Origin: Armigeres subalbatus
Lineage: Eukaryota > Arthropoda > Insecta > Diptera > Culicidae
Direction: 5' to 3'
NCBI RefSeq assembly: GCF_024139115.2
Contig: NC_085140.1
Span: forward strand, 299,667,978-299,731,977
DNA: 64,000 bases
This document shows, one piece after another, positions 11,117 through 22,809 of this stretch. Within the stretch, counting starts at the first letter, position 1; every line of letters starts with the position of its first letter. The notes under the pieces are model-generated. The model ran no database searches. It was not told the origin of the DNA and was given only the letters and a program-made list of their open reading frames with translations. Both the position numbers and the translations under genes were made by a program.

Positions 11117-14100
11117 TCGCTTCCAGTCGTCCTGAACATTGAGCGCCCTCAGGTCCTCTTCAACTGCAAAAAGCCATCGTGTACGCGGCCTTCCACGAAG
11201 CCTGCGGCCTCTTCCGGGTTCTCTACTAAATATTATCTTCGCTTGACGTTCTTCCGGCATACGAACAACGTGACCAGCCCACCGTAGTCTGCCGTGTTAT
11301 ATAAGCTTAATAATATCCAGCCCTTTATATACCTGGTACAATTCGTGATTCATGCGACGCCGCCAGATACCGTTCTCTTGTTTACCGCCGAGTATTGTCC
11401 GCAGCACCTTACGCTCAAACACTCCAAAAGCTCTCCGATCAGCCTCCTTTAACGTCCATGTTTCATGGCCGTATAAAGCCATTGGAAGAATCAGAGTAGT
11501 ATACAGCGCGAGTTTTGTTTCCGTTTGCAGACTACGGGACTTAAGCTGGTTACGAAGTCCGTAATAAGCCCTATTTGCAGCTGCAATACGCCTTTTCACC
11601 TCGCGCGTAATATCATTATCGCACGTCACTAATGTTCCAAGATACACAAATTCTTCCACCACTTCAAATCTTTCACCATCCAACACCATTTCACCACCAC
11701 CACAACTAATGAACCCACCCTGGTTTTCAGCGACCATGTACTTCGTTTTGCTGGTATTGATCGTGAGTTCAATCCTCGCCGTCTCCCTCTTAAAAGGCAC
11801 AAAAGCCTCTTCCACGGCACGGCGATCAATTCCGACAATATAGATATCGTCCGCAAAACCCAGGAGCATATGCGATCTTGTGATAATGGTACTGCTTCTT
11901 TGCACGCCAGCTCTCCTAGCCGCTCCCTTGAGCGCTATTTTGAACAGTAGATTCGAGAGTGCATCACCCTGCTTTAATCCATCAAGGTAACAAATGACGT
12001 CGATATTTCATCCGCAACCCTTACACTTGATTTCGTTCCGTCCAACGTTATACGAATCAGCCGTATCTGTTTCGCCGGAAAACCATGTTCAAGCATAATT
12101 TGCCATAATTCATTCCGTTTCACTGAATCGTATGCCGCCTTGAAATCAATAAACAGATGATGTGTCTGCAAGTTGTACTCCCGGAATTTATCAAGGATTT
12201 GTCTCAGGGTAAACATTTGATCCGTTGTTGATCGGCCCTAACGAAAACCTGCTTGGTATTCGCCGACGAAGGACTCTTCAAGCGGTCTCAATCTGTTGAA
12301 TAGAATACGGGACATAATTTTGTACGCCGAATTAAGGAGGGTTATTTCTCGGTAATTGGCGCACTCCAGTCTGTGCCCTTTCTTAAAGAGAGGGCAAATG
12401 AGGCCGTCCAACCAGCTAGCAGGCATTTCCTCGTCTTCCCATATTTTTGACATAATATGGTGCAGAACTTCATAAAACTGCTCACTGCCATGTTTCAGAA
12501 GTTCAGCCGGGAGCTGGTCCTTTCCCGCAGCCTTATTGTTTTTCAGCTCTATAATAGCTTTTTTAACCTCATCTAGTGTAGGTGACTCCACAGCTTGTCC
12601 ATCGTCGCTAACATTTATTCTGTTCACCGATGGACTGTCACTTCCACTATTCAACAAAGTTTCGAAGTGTTGCTTCCACTTGGCAGCCACTTCGGTTTTA
12701 TCTGTCAGAAAATTCCCTTGTTGGTCGTTGCACATGACGGGAGATGGTGCTGTCTTTCTCCGCATGCCATTGATAGACTCATAAAACCTCCGCATATCGT
12801 TCTGCTCCATTTTTTCCTGCGCCTCACTAATATCTTGTTCTTCGTACTCTTTCTTCTTCCTGCGGTGGGTTCGTTTTTCGGCTGTTCTTGCTTCCTTGTA
12901 CCGATCTCTATTCGATCGGGTACCCGTCACCAACATTCGGCTTCTGGCAACGTTCTTCTCGTCTGTCACTCTCTGACACTCCACATCGAACCAACCCGTC
13001 CTGGGTCGCCTCTGTGCAGTGCCTACCACTTCTCGTGCTGTTGTGCTCACCGCTCATGGATCGACTCCCATAGATCGTTGATGTTGTCGCTAACGTTGAT
13101 TGCACTTATCCGTTCGTCGAGCTTCTGGCGGTACTCAGCCGATACTCCTTCCGCCGACAATCGCTGGATATTGTAACGCATCGTTCGCTGTGACCTTTCG
13201 TTCGATACAGTTGACAACCGTGATCGAATTTTACTGACAACCAGGTAGTGATCAGAGTCAATGTTCTGATCTCTGAATGTCCGCACATCAATAACATCCG
13301 AGAAATGGCGCCCATCCACCAGAACATGGTCTATCTGGTTGTAAGTTTCACCATTTGGGTGTCTCCAGGTGTGCCTTCGGATATTCTTCTTTCGTGCAAA
13401 GTAGGTGCTGCTGATGGCCATCCCTCTGGCAGCAGCGAAATTTACTAGCCGTAGGCCGTTGTCATTGGTAGTGGGGTGAAGGCTCTCCCTACCGATTATG
13501 GGACGGAAAAAGTCCTCTCTACCGACCTGAGCGTTAGCGTCTCCGATAACAATTTTCACGTCATGCACTCTCCATAGGCTTTATCAAGACATTCATAAAA
13601 CGTGTCCTTCACGTCGTCGGATTTATCGTTTGTCGGTGCGTAAACGTTGATTAGGCTGTAATTGAAGAATTTGCCCCGTATCCTCAACACACAAATTCGT
13701 TCGCTAATGGGTTTCCACCGCATCACTCGCTTTATCTGCTTGCCCATCACTACGAAACCAACTCCATGCTCTGCTTTTCCGCCGCCGCTGTGATAGATGT
13801 TATACTTGAATGCAGTGTTGGTCGTGGGGTCCACGGCTCGGAATTCACGTTCTCCGGATCTGGGCCATCGGACTTCTTGAATAGCGGCCACGTTCACTCC
13901 AACCTTCTGCAGTTCGCGAGCCAGAAGGCTCACTCGTCCATGTTCATTTAGGGTCCTGACATTCCAGGTACCGAGTTTCCAATCATAGTCCTTATTTCGT
14001 TGCCGGGTCGGTTGCCAAAAATAACGTTCTCTTTTTCTTCTATATCCATTTTTCGTGGTATTTGAGAGGCTTCAGTAAGCTACCTTACCGGGGTCGCGTT

Positions 14101-14294
14101 ACCTACATCGCGCTGGTGGGGCTGCCACCTTAGGTATAGCTGACGCGATACAGCATTTCGTTGATCAGCCGCTGGGTACCAGGCAGACGCTGTTTGAGCC
14201 GCACCTCCTGGTGAACAGACGCTCGAGGCGTACCTTCTCACTCTAGCTGATGTCAGAAGGACAACAGTTCCCAGGCTGCACTACCAGCTAAGTA

Positions 14295-15874
14295 GGGGGC
14301 AGCAGGGACAGCAGGGACAGCATGGACCATGTCCAAGGGCTTGACGACCCCTCCCCAGCTGTCTGCGAGTCAGGGAGAACCGCCTAGGGCGTGGTGGGAT
14401 TTAGCAGTGGGCTCTGCTAAAATCCCTCCCAAAAAACCACAAGTGCCCGTAAGCGGACTCTATCAAAGCGACTGTGTGCCGCTTCAAAAGCACAAGCCCA
14501 GGGAGTGCCAATTGGCATGTGGAGTGTCCCTACTTCGGTAGGGTAGTGCGTGAGCTGCTTCGGCAGGGAGTGAGTGATCTGGTTGTGCTGAGGCAGGAGT
14601 GTCATAGCGTGTCGCCGCCGCTATTGTCACCTCGAAGCGCAGCAGAAGTCTGAGTATGGACTGCACATGCTAAGGTAAGAGTGTCGTAGCGTAGTATCGT
14701 TGATTGGTCCCTACATACCGCTATCGACACCTCGAGGCATGGCAGTGGAGTGTTAGAGTGAGTTGTGGAGTGTACCTACTTCGGTAGGGTAGCGCGTGAG
14801 CTGCTTCGGCAGGGAGTGAGTGATCTGGTTGTGCTGAGGCAGGAGTGTCATAGCGTTTCGCCGCCGCTATTATCACCTCGAAGCGCAGCAGAAGTCTGAG
14901 TATGGACTGCACATGCTGAGGTAGGAGTCGAGGTATCCCATCGACACCTCGAGGCATTGCAGTGGAGTGTTAGAGTGAGCACCCGAAAAAGGGTCACATG
15001 GAGCGAATGGTCTTTGGAGAAGCTGCTTCGGCGGCAGGGTAGCAGTGGGTTGTACCCACACACCTACAGTTGTGCACATGTGGTGCATGGGGAGTGTCCC
15101 TGCTTCGGCAGGGTAGCGTGTGGTCTGCTTCGGCAGTGGTGTGATCGATCTGCTCGTGCTGAGGCAGGAGTGTCGTAGCGTAATATCTGTAGGCCCAGGC
15201 AGTTACCGCTATCGACACCTCGAAGCGCAGCAGAAGTCTGAGTATGGACTGCACATGCTGAGGTAGGAGTCGAGGTACCTTCTCGACACCTCGAGGCATG
15301 GCAGTGGAGTGTTAGAGTGAGCACCCGAAAAGGGTCACATGGAGCGAATGGTCTTTGGAGAAGCTGCTTCGGCGGCAGGGTAGCAGTGGGTTGTACCCAC
15401 ACACCTACAGTTGTGCACATGTGGTGCATGGGGAGTGTCCCTGCTTCGGCAGGGTAGCGTGTGGCCTGCTTCGGCAGTGGTGTGATTGATCTGCCCGTGC
15501 TGAGGCAGGAGTGTCGTAGCGTAATATCTGTAGGCCCAGGCAGTTACCGCTACTGACACCTCGAGGCATGGCAGCGGAGCGCCCGGGAGAGCATCCAAGT
15601 AAGACTCAAATGGAGTGAATGGTGTGCGAGCACCCAAGTCAGTCTCGCGTGGGACGAGTGCCTGTGTGAGCGATAATGAGCGAGTACGCTTAGTACTGCC
15701 GTCCCCCCAGAAGTAGTACTGCGAGGTAGTTCCTGGGGGAAACGATGGTGGAGCCCAAGGGAGTTTAGTCGGTATTACCGGTATGGTCGAGTCCGACACT
15801 CCAGTACACTTCCGTGTGGTAGTTTGGCAACTACAATGCACGTGTACTGGGTTAGTGTGTAAATGCATTCTCCC

Positions 15875-15904
<30 letters not shown>
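14295..15904 (+). mobile_element. 1.61-kb poly(A)-tailed retro-insertion with internal repeats
   Basis: It starts GGGGGCAGCAGGGACAGC and ends in about 26 A residues (15879-15904). A 15-bp direct repeat, ACTACCAGCTAAGTA, flanks it at 14280-14294 and 15905-15919. Poly(A) plus a TSD of this length shows insertion by LINE-type target-primed reverse transcription in plus orientation, inside the 5' part of the minus-strand RTE. No endonuclease, RT or other domain is present; open frames are short and repetitive. It could be a 5'-truncated LINE with a long repetitive 3'UTR, or a non-autonomous element or retrocopied RNA mobilised in trans. Confidence 0.88.
14520..15580 (+). repeat. Tandem units within the poly(A)-tailed insertion
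   Basis: Four related units start at about 14520, 14766, 15091 and 15431, so spacings are about 246, 325 and 340 bp, with a partial last unit. Shared blocks include GCTTCGGCAGGG, GCTGAGGCAGGAGTGTC, GAAGCGCAGCAGAAGTCTGA and CACCTCGAGGCAT. Units two and three share an extra block containing GGGTCACATGGAGCGAATGG that unit one lacks. Units three and four are nearly identical where they overlap. Confidence 0.9.
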
Positions 15905-15905
<1 letters not shown>

Positions 15906-16144
15906 CTACCAGCTAAGTACACAACCCTTAGCTGGCGGTCTTTTGTCATCGGACGACCCGTGGAAGCGTGAGATAGGAACTTGTGGGGACCAGAGCTCTG
16001 TTGGGAGCTCCTTCCTTGATGTCAACCCACCATTTTTCAGCCCGTCTTGGTTAACGGGTTGCTAATGTGGTAATAATGAAAGGGTGGTATATCTAAACTG
16101 GACGCCAGAAACGAGCTTTTTTTGCTCATATCGAACTAGTCAAA

Positions 16145-16336
16145 TATAATATAATGTAGGTAGAGGATGGAAGATGGAAACGGTATGAAAGCCCATTTCC
16201 AGCTCTAGCAATTGCTAGAATATGAGAAATATATGGAAAAATACAAAGTAGAAGAAATGGAACGTGCCTGGGATTGAACCCACGACCTTCCAAGAGGCAG
16301 AGGGAGAAGTGGTAGCCATATGACCACCAAGCCCGT
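16145..16336 (-). mobile_element. tRNA-related SINE (minus strand)
   Basis: On the minus strand it begins GGGCTTGGTGGTCATATGGC, with an A-box-like start, and then has a B box in GGTCGTGGGTTCAATCCC. This is followed by a non-tRNA body and an AT-rich end. It is a tRNA-derived SINE rather than a tRNA gene, because no foldable cloverleaf closes. The family is not Feilai by body sequence. Confidence 0.75.
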
Positions 16337-16519
16337 TTACACATTTGATCATAACAGGTACAAATGATTTTTATTTTGAACTTTTTTACTTCAGGAAATG
16401 TAAAAATAGTGACAATTTTCCGAAAAATAGTGGCTTTAGTGACTTTTAGATGCAAATAGTGACTTTTTAGTGACTAGACTCAAAATAGTGACTAAGTCAC
16501 TAAAAAGTGACTCGCTACC

Positions 16520-16640
16520 AGGCCTGACATTAATACTTCCATGCCCAAGGAAATCGAGAAAATTTCCAGCCCGAAAATTCCCTACATCGGACCGTTGATG
16601 CGCATCGTATCGCACGACTAAGGATTGCTCAGCTTTTTAA
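16520..16640 (-). mobile_element. Feilai-type SINE fragment
   Basis: CATGCCCAAGGAAATCGAGA, then AATTTCCAGCCCGAAAATT, matches the 40617-40914 SINE (ATGCCCAAGGAAATCGAGAC, then AATTTCCATTCCGAAAATTG) in the same minus orientation, continuing to a decayed tRNA-like start near 16625 (CGCACGACTAAGGA). The B box is lost. Confidence 0.65.
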
Positions 16641-16754
16641 TTACCTGAACTTCAACATTATAGCCAATAAAATCAATAATGAGAATATGATGCTCACTGA
16701 TACTACAATTCCCCTTCGTCTCGCTTTTTATATCAATTCTCAGTAAAAATTGAA

Positions 16755-16832
16755 TGGATCGTCACGCTTCTCAAAGCCTCCCTCCCCCAAAAAGCGTGAC
16801 GTACTTTGTGGATGGCCCCTTATGTAGGGTAA
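16755..16832. mobile_element. Solitary MITE end
   Basis: Read on the minus strand from 16832 it starts GGGGCCATCCACAAAGTACG and continues TCACGCTTTTTGGGGGAGGG, a typical mosquito TIR related to the ends of the 9274-11116 element. No matching opposite end is evident to the left, so it is truncated. Confidence 0.6.
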
Positions 16833-16839
16833 TAGTTCC

Positions 16840-17217
16840 GGAAGGAATAAACCCTTGAAACTATCCAGCAGGGATCTTTTTGTATTCTTGCATGTTGAAA
16901 ATAAAAACGCATGGACAGTTTTCAGGAAACATGGATATTTACTTAGACATAGATTCCGAATCTTGTTTGCCTTCTTGTAATAAATGATTGGTTGATGGAT
17001 GAGAATATGTACATACATTGCATGAAATCATGGGGGATTCGTTGTGGGTGTCATTACGGATTCGCCAGCAATGCTTTCTAAAACTGCTGTAAGAATTTTC
17101 TCTCTTTTTCATTTCCATCAAAAAGTTCTATGCAGAAAGTTCTATGAAAATACTATGCCAGTTATGACGGAAACACTATATGAAGTCGCACGCGTTTCGA
17201 TTCGATGTGGAAAAACC
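16840..17217. other. Unassigned DNA
   Basis: No gene recognised between the MITE end and the D1 repeat. Confidence 0.35.
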
Positions 17218-17650
17218 CTGATTAATCCACCTAGCGGTGTTGGTGCCTTTCTCGTGTCAAAAAATCTAAAAAATATGCGTGTGTGCTTTTTAACGTGTTT
17301 TGCGCATAGAAAATAGTATTTTGGCCATAACTTCTGATCCCATAGTCCAATCTGGCCAATTTTCAATAGCAAACAATGGGACAGGATTATCAGTCGAACG
17401 GAACTTGTTGTGAGTAATTCGACCAATGCTAAGTTCCAAAAAGTGTGTCTACAAAATTTTGTACACATACACACATACACACACACACACACACACATAC
17501 ATACATACACACAAACAGACATCACCTCGATTCGTCGAGCTGAGTCGATTGGTATATAACACTATGGATCTCCGAGCCTTCTATCAAAAGCTTGGTTTTG
17601 GAGTAATCATATAGCCTTTACGTATACTTAGTATACGAGAAAGGCAAAAA
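17218..17650 (+). repeat. Dispersed repeat D1, most complete copy
   Basis: It starts CTGATTAATCCACCTAGCGG, contains GGTGCCTTTCTCGTGT soon after, then TATTTTGGCCATAACTTCTG, a CA microsatellite, GACATCACCTCGATTCGTCG, and ends ACTTAGTATACGAGAAAGGC. The internal GCCTTTCTCGT and terminal ACGAGAAAGGC are inverted, so it may be a TIR-type non-autonomous element. Other copies: 525-771, 22193-22809, 55490-55760 and 62645-62765. No coding capacity. Confidence 0.8.
17461..17518. repeat. (CA)n/(TACA)n microsatellite inside D1
   Basis: An uninterrupted run of CA dinucleotides with CATA interruptions. It is conserved in position across D1 copies, so it belongs to the element. Confidence 0.9.
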
Positions 17651-17654
17651 GAAC

Positions 17655-20590
17655 AATAGTGTAGAAATTCTATTTGCGGTTTCATCGAGTCCCTTCCTTG
17701 AAAGTATCCGTGAACTCGTCTCGGATTTAATGCAATAGCCAGTAGTGCATTCTAAATGTTGTCCAAATGGAAATGACTCATCTTGTGCGTGACCTACGTG
17801 ATTGTGGGGCTGCTGTAAATATCAATGAAGTTCATCAGTTTTCACAGTAGTTTTCTTTACCACCCCTCTGCAAAACGCATTCTCTGACGAAATGGGCCCT
17901 AAACAATAAATTGAACCAATTTTCCCGGAACCACATTGCCCATTGAAGTTTCCAGTTGAAAGCTGGAAAGTAATTTCTTCAATAATTTTGATTTATTCAT
18001 TTATCAACAGCTTCTTAGCCTCGGTGGTCACACTCAGCGACTCAGCACTCGAGATCGGATTTATTTCTCAAGCAGCTTAAATAAATCCTCTTTACGGAAA
18101 GAACGCATGTTACCGCTTCATCTCCAGCCGGCTCCCGCCCAGCAACCGCCAAATCGACTCAAAAACGAGCGTTCGTTCATAATTTCGCTGGATTTCCTCC
18201 AACCACTGACTGTCACATTCTCCGATTGAGTTACGACCATAAGAAGAACAACAAGCTGCCGAATTTCCCCTGCGACGACCGTTGTCACTTTTGTGGCCGC
18301 AACCGGCGTCGCCGTTTTCGGCGTGTGACGTAATCTTAGAAACCACTCAATCGTCACATACGCGTCGACGATAGGGTGCACCGGAATTTGAAAAAAATGA
18401 TAAGCATTTTGGTTTGAAATTGAGCTTTTAATATCAAGTTTGAGTTCTTTGAAAAATAAAGTTTCTTAAAGTTTCTTAAAGTTATAATTTTTTAGAGCCG
18501 GTCGACAGGATTAAAATATAATGCTTCTTTTTATCCCTGTTCTTTTTCTATGCTTTTTAATCCAATTGCCTGCATATGGCAATTATTTTATAGCAGACTA
18601 AACTCTCAATTCTCAACAAGCGATCAATATACAACCCATATTTGATAGCTTTTAGACTTTCGTACTTTTTATTTCGAAACCGTTGTTAACAAAACTAAAT
18701 TAGAATCACCCTAATATAAAGCAATCCTCTTGTATGCTGACGATTGGAGAGCGTGCGGTATCAAATCGGAGCACAATGCTCAAAGAACACAGTGCGGAGT
18801 TCATACATATGAGGCACGAGGCGCGTGTCTTGATGGCACGTCTTCTGGAGCTGTTTGACGTGATGATATCTTTACAAATGGGTTCCCGCTCGTGTGGTGG
18901 CTTGAACGGCTGCGACCACGCGACGGTGGCCTTTTTCTCCCATTCTTGGGAGTCCACTTTTAAAGAGGTCTCTTCAGCTCAAGTATCCTCGCCAGCAAGC
19001 AGGGGTGGCTCGGCAGCCAGTCGGTGTTTGGAAACGGGAATAACCCGCTCTCTTAGTGGGTTGCGCTGATGAAATGGTTTCTATAGTGTAGGATCGTGGT
19101 GAGGTTCTATTCTGTGCGTGTGAAGTCGACTGTTTGTTGATGGTGCTTTAATTCATGACTGTTCAGTGGTTGAATTATGTGAGATAACGAACAGAGGAGT
19201 TCATTTTGTCACAATGAGTGGCGAGAAATATTACTTTAAATTCGTTCGATGGTTATCTGGTCATGTTTCACAAACATTCGGTGATTGGGGGAAAAGGGCT
19301 ATCGATAACTTTGATCGGTGGCGGCTTTAAACAGCGGACAATTGAACTTTTAAAACACTGTCTTAAAATTAGTTAAAGTTTACATATTTTATTTTCGTGA
19401 ACTTGAGGCTCACAAACTAACGATTACAAGAAAATTTTACTTGTGTGCACTGTAATCAATTTTTCCATTTGTGAATGCGCAAACTGAATTTAATAACATT
19501 TATGAAGCGTTATAGCCTTCCTAAAAATATCGTTTCGCAACAAAGTTACCGTGACCTACTATTTGACTACTCAAAAAATCTATACGTTCGAAGATGCGTC
19601 ATGTAAAGAAACACTGGAATCTGTTTTAAATTGCCTTGGATCAACATGTATTTTACATTTCTACAATCCAATCTGCTCATCAATATCGAATCAGCTCAAA
19701 ACAAATTTGTTCCAAATCACATCGCCCAATGATAACTAATATAGAATAGACTCCTTGTTCCCATTCGTTCGAGTAATCGGCATCAACATCTATTCTGCAT
19801 GGTGGTTGAAAGTTCGTTAAAATATTCCATGAATATCAACATTCCAATCGTAACACTACCCGCAGCGAAGCAAATTTCATATGGAGTGCGGCAGAGCTGT
19901 CGCTTGGTAGAGCAAGAAGGATATACACCTACACATATACTCGGCAAAGACAAGTTCGATTTGATTCGATATGGTCCTATTTTCCTGCCACATAGGTATC
20001 GTTTCCAATTCCTCGTATGCTCCACTGCGATATGTCTAACCAGATTTCTATTTTAGACTATTCTGCACTTCTTCTCTAAAGTTAGGATCGATTTTTCTCC
20101 CTGTGCCTGGTGGTTATTTTTCTGCATCCATCTTCCGCATGTGCCTCCTTCCATTTCGTCCTGAAGTTGATTAATTCAATCAACATAAATCATTCAAAAA
20201 GAGTCTCCGATTTGTGTCACAGCTCCAGCGCAATGGGGATGTTGTCACCGAGAGGATGATGAGGTGATGTATGGTTCACATCAAGATGTGTCAGATGATG
20301 ACGACATATGCGAGAAAAGGATGATTCGTCACGGGGAGCAGAACGACAAATGATGTGCACAATATTCTATTCCGTGATCGCTGGGCTTTGCGGGAATTTT
20401 GAAGGCTATGGTTAAACATTGTTGAGGTTAGCTACATGAAGCATGTGCGACGTTTACAGTTTGTTAGCTACTGGATACAATACAATTTCTATTTCTTAAA
20501 ACAAAAATCATTTATTGAAAAAGCAATGACTTCTCAAAACGAAATCCAATACAATCAAACGAACTAAATAAAAAGTAGAAGGTTGTATTC
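17655..20590. other. Unassigned DNA, 2.9 kb
   Basis: No recognisable gene. Frames at 18118-18381 (minus) and 18734-19069 (plus) are GC-richer than their flanks but have no domain I know; either could be a decayed exon or element fragment. An exact 10-bp hairpin (GGATTTATTT with AAATAAATCC) lies at 18057-18088, just before the GC-richer part. Confidence 0.4.
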
Positions 20591-20594
20591 AAAC

Positions 20595-20640
20595 ACGACC
20601 GCCAATTGGACGTAGGAGTACGTACAAACGTTAGATATTA
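20595..20640 (-). repeat. Core motif family K, copy 2
   Basis: Minus strand reads CCTACGTCCAATTGGCGGT then CGTGTTTGAA, matching the cores at 5677, 40245 and 41595. Confidence 0.5.
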
Positions 20641-20735
20641 CATTTCGAAATTCTGAATGTGTTTAAATTTCATTTATTTAGCTTACATCTAAACAGATAA
20701 CACTGAATCAACAATTTGACGTCACAATACACGGT

Positions 20736-20980
20736 TTGAGGCCGCATCTCTCCATCCTCGTTTGCGCTCCACGCTCGCCAAGTCAGTCTACACCTGGCCA
20801 ACCCAACTCGCTAGTTGCGCTCCACGCCGTCTTGTACCTGCCGGGTCCAGAGCAAACAGCATCTTTGGTTCATCCTTCGCCGCAACACACCGTCTTCTTG
20901 CACACCGTCAAAGATGGTCCTAAGCGCCCGTCTCTCGAATACTTCGAGTGCTTGCAAGTCCTCCTCGAGCATAATTTCGA
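20736..20980 (-). pseudogene. RTE-type RT C-terminal fragment
   Basis: The minus-strand frame reads EEDLQALEVFERRALRTIF then GGVQEDGVLRRRMN-like sequence. This is the block that follows the RT core in RTE elements; compare VFERKVLRTILGGKQENG in the 9.2-16 kb RTE. It is only about 80 codons long and decays at both sides. It abuts the 3' end of the CR1-like LINE, which suggests the LINE inserted into an older RTE copy. Confidence 0.75.
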
Positions 20981-21094
20981 TTTTTTCATTCTTTCTTTAT
21001 TTATTATCACATGACTTAAGACAAAGTCTTATAAAATGTCAATATCGTTAAAAAAAATAGTTTTAAAACAAATACTAGCAACTACAGAATGGTT

Positions 21095-21417
21095 TTATGC
21101 AAAATTATAGTATTCTTTAACAGCCTTCTTGTACAATGTTTCCGACGAAATATTTTTGTTATCCATTGGTTGCGCATTCCAAATAGCCACTCCTCTCACA
21201 AAAAAGTGCCGCTATAGAGTGATGAATTATGACGAGGAATAATGAAGATCCTCGTTCTGCGTCCTTGAAATGTCCTCAGCTTCTCAAACTAAATACATCA
21301 CCGAAAATGAAGTGTGGCAAAATTAAGGCTTTGAACACCTGGAGCTTTACCTGAGACGGTAGATCGGAAGAGGTAGCTCTTAAGGTACGAAGACAGGAAT
21401 ACACTTTGCCGCATTGC
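21095..21417 (-). pseudogene. CR1-like ORF2, C-terminal part
   Basis: It continues the RT after the nested element with LRTLRATSSDLPSQVKLQVF then KALILPHFIF, then a block with GRRTRIFIIPRHNSSLYSG, and ends in KKAVKEYYNFA and a stop at 21095. This is the characteristic C-terminus of CR1-group RTs, where a conserved Arg-His-rich stretch precedes the end of the protein. A frame slip lies around 21290. Confidence 0.8.
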
Positions 21418-22192
21418 ACAATAGGAAAAAAGGAGGTATTTTTGGCCAAAATTATGAATCGTGCAATAAATGGTGCTTTTAATCATAAAAACATATATAG
21501 AAACGAAAAATATTTTTTTCCAGTCTTTAATGGGGTATGGGACCAATTTTTGGCATAGTATCGATTTTAGTCATATTCTACAAAACCAACGGAATTTTGT
21601 CACTTTTTTTGGGTTGCAATAAGCCCGCTTGATGCTGGATAAAATACTAATGGTCATAAAAAAGGGTTTTACTGTATATTCGTGTCACAGACAAATGGAC
21701 GCAACACAGTTTTCCTAAAATGATCAAAAAAGCACTATTAGCTTCTGGTGTTGAAAATTCACTGAATGAAACTTATTAAACCAGCAAAGGGAGTAGAACA
21801 GATTCAATTAGCGTCATATTGTGACATCAACGAAATGGAATTTTATTTATTTGATATTTCCATAAGATTTCTTTCATAAATATAAAAACGTATTGTGACA
21901 AGGAGTTATTTAACACACTACTCATCCACCACTTTATGACACGTTATGATTAAATCTATAATTCGCTCGTATTATGTAGTAATGTCAAAATTGTAAATTT
22001 TGAACCCCTTCCCTTCTACTGCGTGACGCTTTTTATGTGTTAGTTGATTTTTTCTTGAATTAGGCGCAACGTTAAGACATAACCCTCCCCCTTCAAATGT
22101 TATGTAAATTGTGTTCGTCACCGTTTTCAATTGAAGTGGCATTATTGAGTAACTCAGATGAAAATTGAAAAAGAAGAAGTTTACCAAAACAC

Positions 22193-22809
22193 CTGATTAA
22201 TCCCCCTAGCGGTAATGTTAACTTTCTCTTACATTATAAGAAAATGTATTTTGGCCATAACTTTTGAGCCCATAGTCCGATCCAGCCTATGTCTAATAGG
22301 GAGCAATGGAACGACGTTCTCTGACGAATGAAACTCGTTGCGAGTAAATCGGTTGTGTGTAAGTTCAATCAAAGGTAATTGCCTATTTCCGGGGATTAAA
22401 CCACCCGACTTGGACGTTAATTTACAATGTTATGAAAACTCATATGTGAATATGTACGTTATGTGGAAGATATTGATTTGGAAAATGTATTGGATACCTA
22501 GCGTACTGTAGGGTCATGGGTTCGAGTCCCATCGAAGGGAAAGTGGTTACCTCCAATACATTTTCCAAATCAATATCTTCCACATAACGTACATATTCAC
22601 ATATGAGTGTAAGTGCCTAAAAAATAATTAAGATAATTTTTGCTCACACACATACAGACATTAACATACACGTACACACAGACATCACCTCAATTCGTCG
22701 AACTGAGTCGATCGGTATACAACACTATGAGTGTTTGGGCGTTCTTTTTAATGCTTTTGGAGCAATCATATAGCTTCTACGTACACTTAGTACACGAGAA
22801 AGGCAAAAA
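22193..22809 (+). repeat. Dispersed repeat D1, copy 3 (interrupted)
   Basis: It starts CTGATTAATCCCCCTAGCGG and ends TACACTTAGTACACGAGAAA then GGCAAAAA, like the copy at 17218-17650. It includes TATTTTGGCCATAACTTTTG and GACATCACCTCAATTCGTCG. It is longer than the other copy because a palindromic insert lies at about 22438-22608. Confidence 0.8.
22438..22608. repeat. Perfect 57-bp inverted repeat with tRNA-like loop
   Basis: The arms 22438-22494 and 22552-22608 are exact reverse complements over all 57 bases. The 57-nt loop (22495-22551) contains GGGTCATGGGTTCGAGTCCC, a pol III B-box/T-arm sequence. This is most easily read as two inverted SINE ends or a foldback derived from a tRNA-like SINE. 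No A box or complete cloverleaf is present, so it is not a tRNA gene. Confidence 0.93.

Larger units (their letters stand above)
9204..14065 (-). pseudogene. RTE ORF2 remnant: endonuclease plus reverse transcriptase
   Basis: The minus-strand ORF opens without a clear ATG near 14065. The endonuclease shows WNVRTLN, AIQEVRW, YAPTND, IGDANAQVG, QIDHVLVD and SDHYLV, all AP-endonuclease motifs. A frameshift lies near 13560 and another near 13050. The RT shows NKAAGKDQLPAELLKHG, a stop just before GRSTTDQ (about 12238), FIDFKAAYDSV, a frameshift near 11980, the catalytic FADD (about 11850), LGTLVT, and a stop near 11297 before HGRLRWAGHV. The C-terminal part is split by the 9274-11116 insertion: the codons for DDW-KR lie at 11120 and the frame resumes at 9270, ending in EEL and a stop at 9204. 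The key Asp pair is intact, but two stops and three frameshifts make it non-functional. Confidence 0.9.
9196..16080 (-). mobile_element. RTE-clade non-LTR retrotransposon, decayed, with two nested insertions
   Basis: Reading on the minus strand: a 5' region (about 16080 down to 14066, minus an insertion at 14295-15904), then an ORF with an apurinic-type endonuclease and a reverse transcriptase (14065 to 9204), then a short 3' end with CAAGTATCAAGTAAGTAA. The layout, short 3' end and RT sequence fit the RTE clade, whose mosquito copies are often misannotated as craniofacial development protein 2. The 5' boundary is approximate (16010-16090), and I could not fix the element's own TSD. It carries in-frame stops and frameshifts, so it is dead. 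Two later insertions, 9274-11116 and 14295-15904, have clean TSDs within it. Confidence 0.85.

Noticed and set aside
11297..13933. Several separate minus-strand genes, including a craniofacial development protein 2-like one
   Set aside because: They are consecutive pieces of a single frameshifted RTE ORF; the craniofacial name in databases stems from RTE/BovB endonuclease sequences.
15879..15904. Poly(A) run as the 3' end of a host transcript
   Set aside because: The flanking 15-bp TSD shows it is the tail of a retro-insertion.
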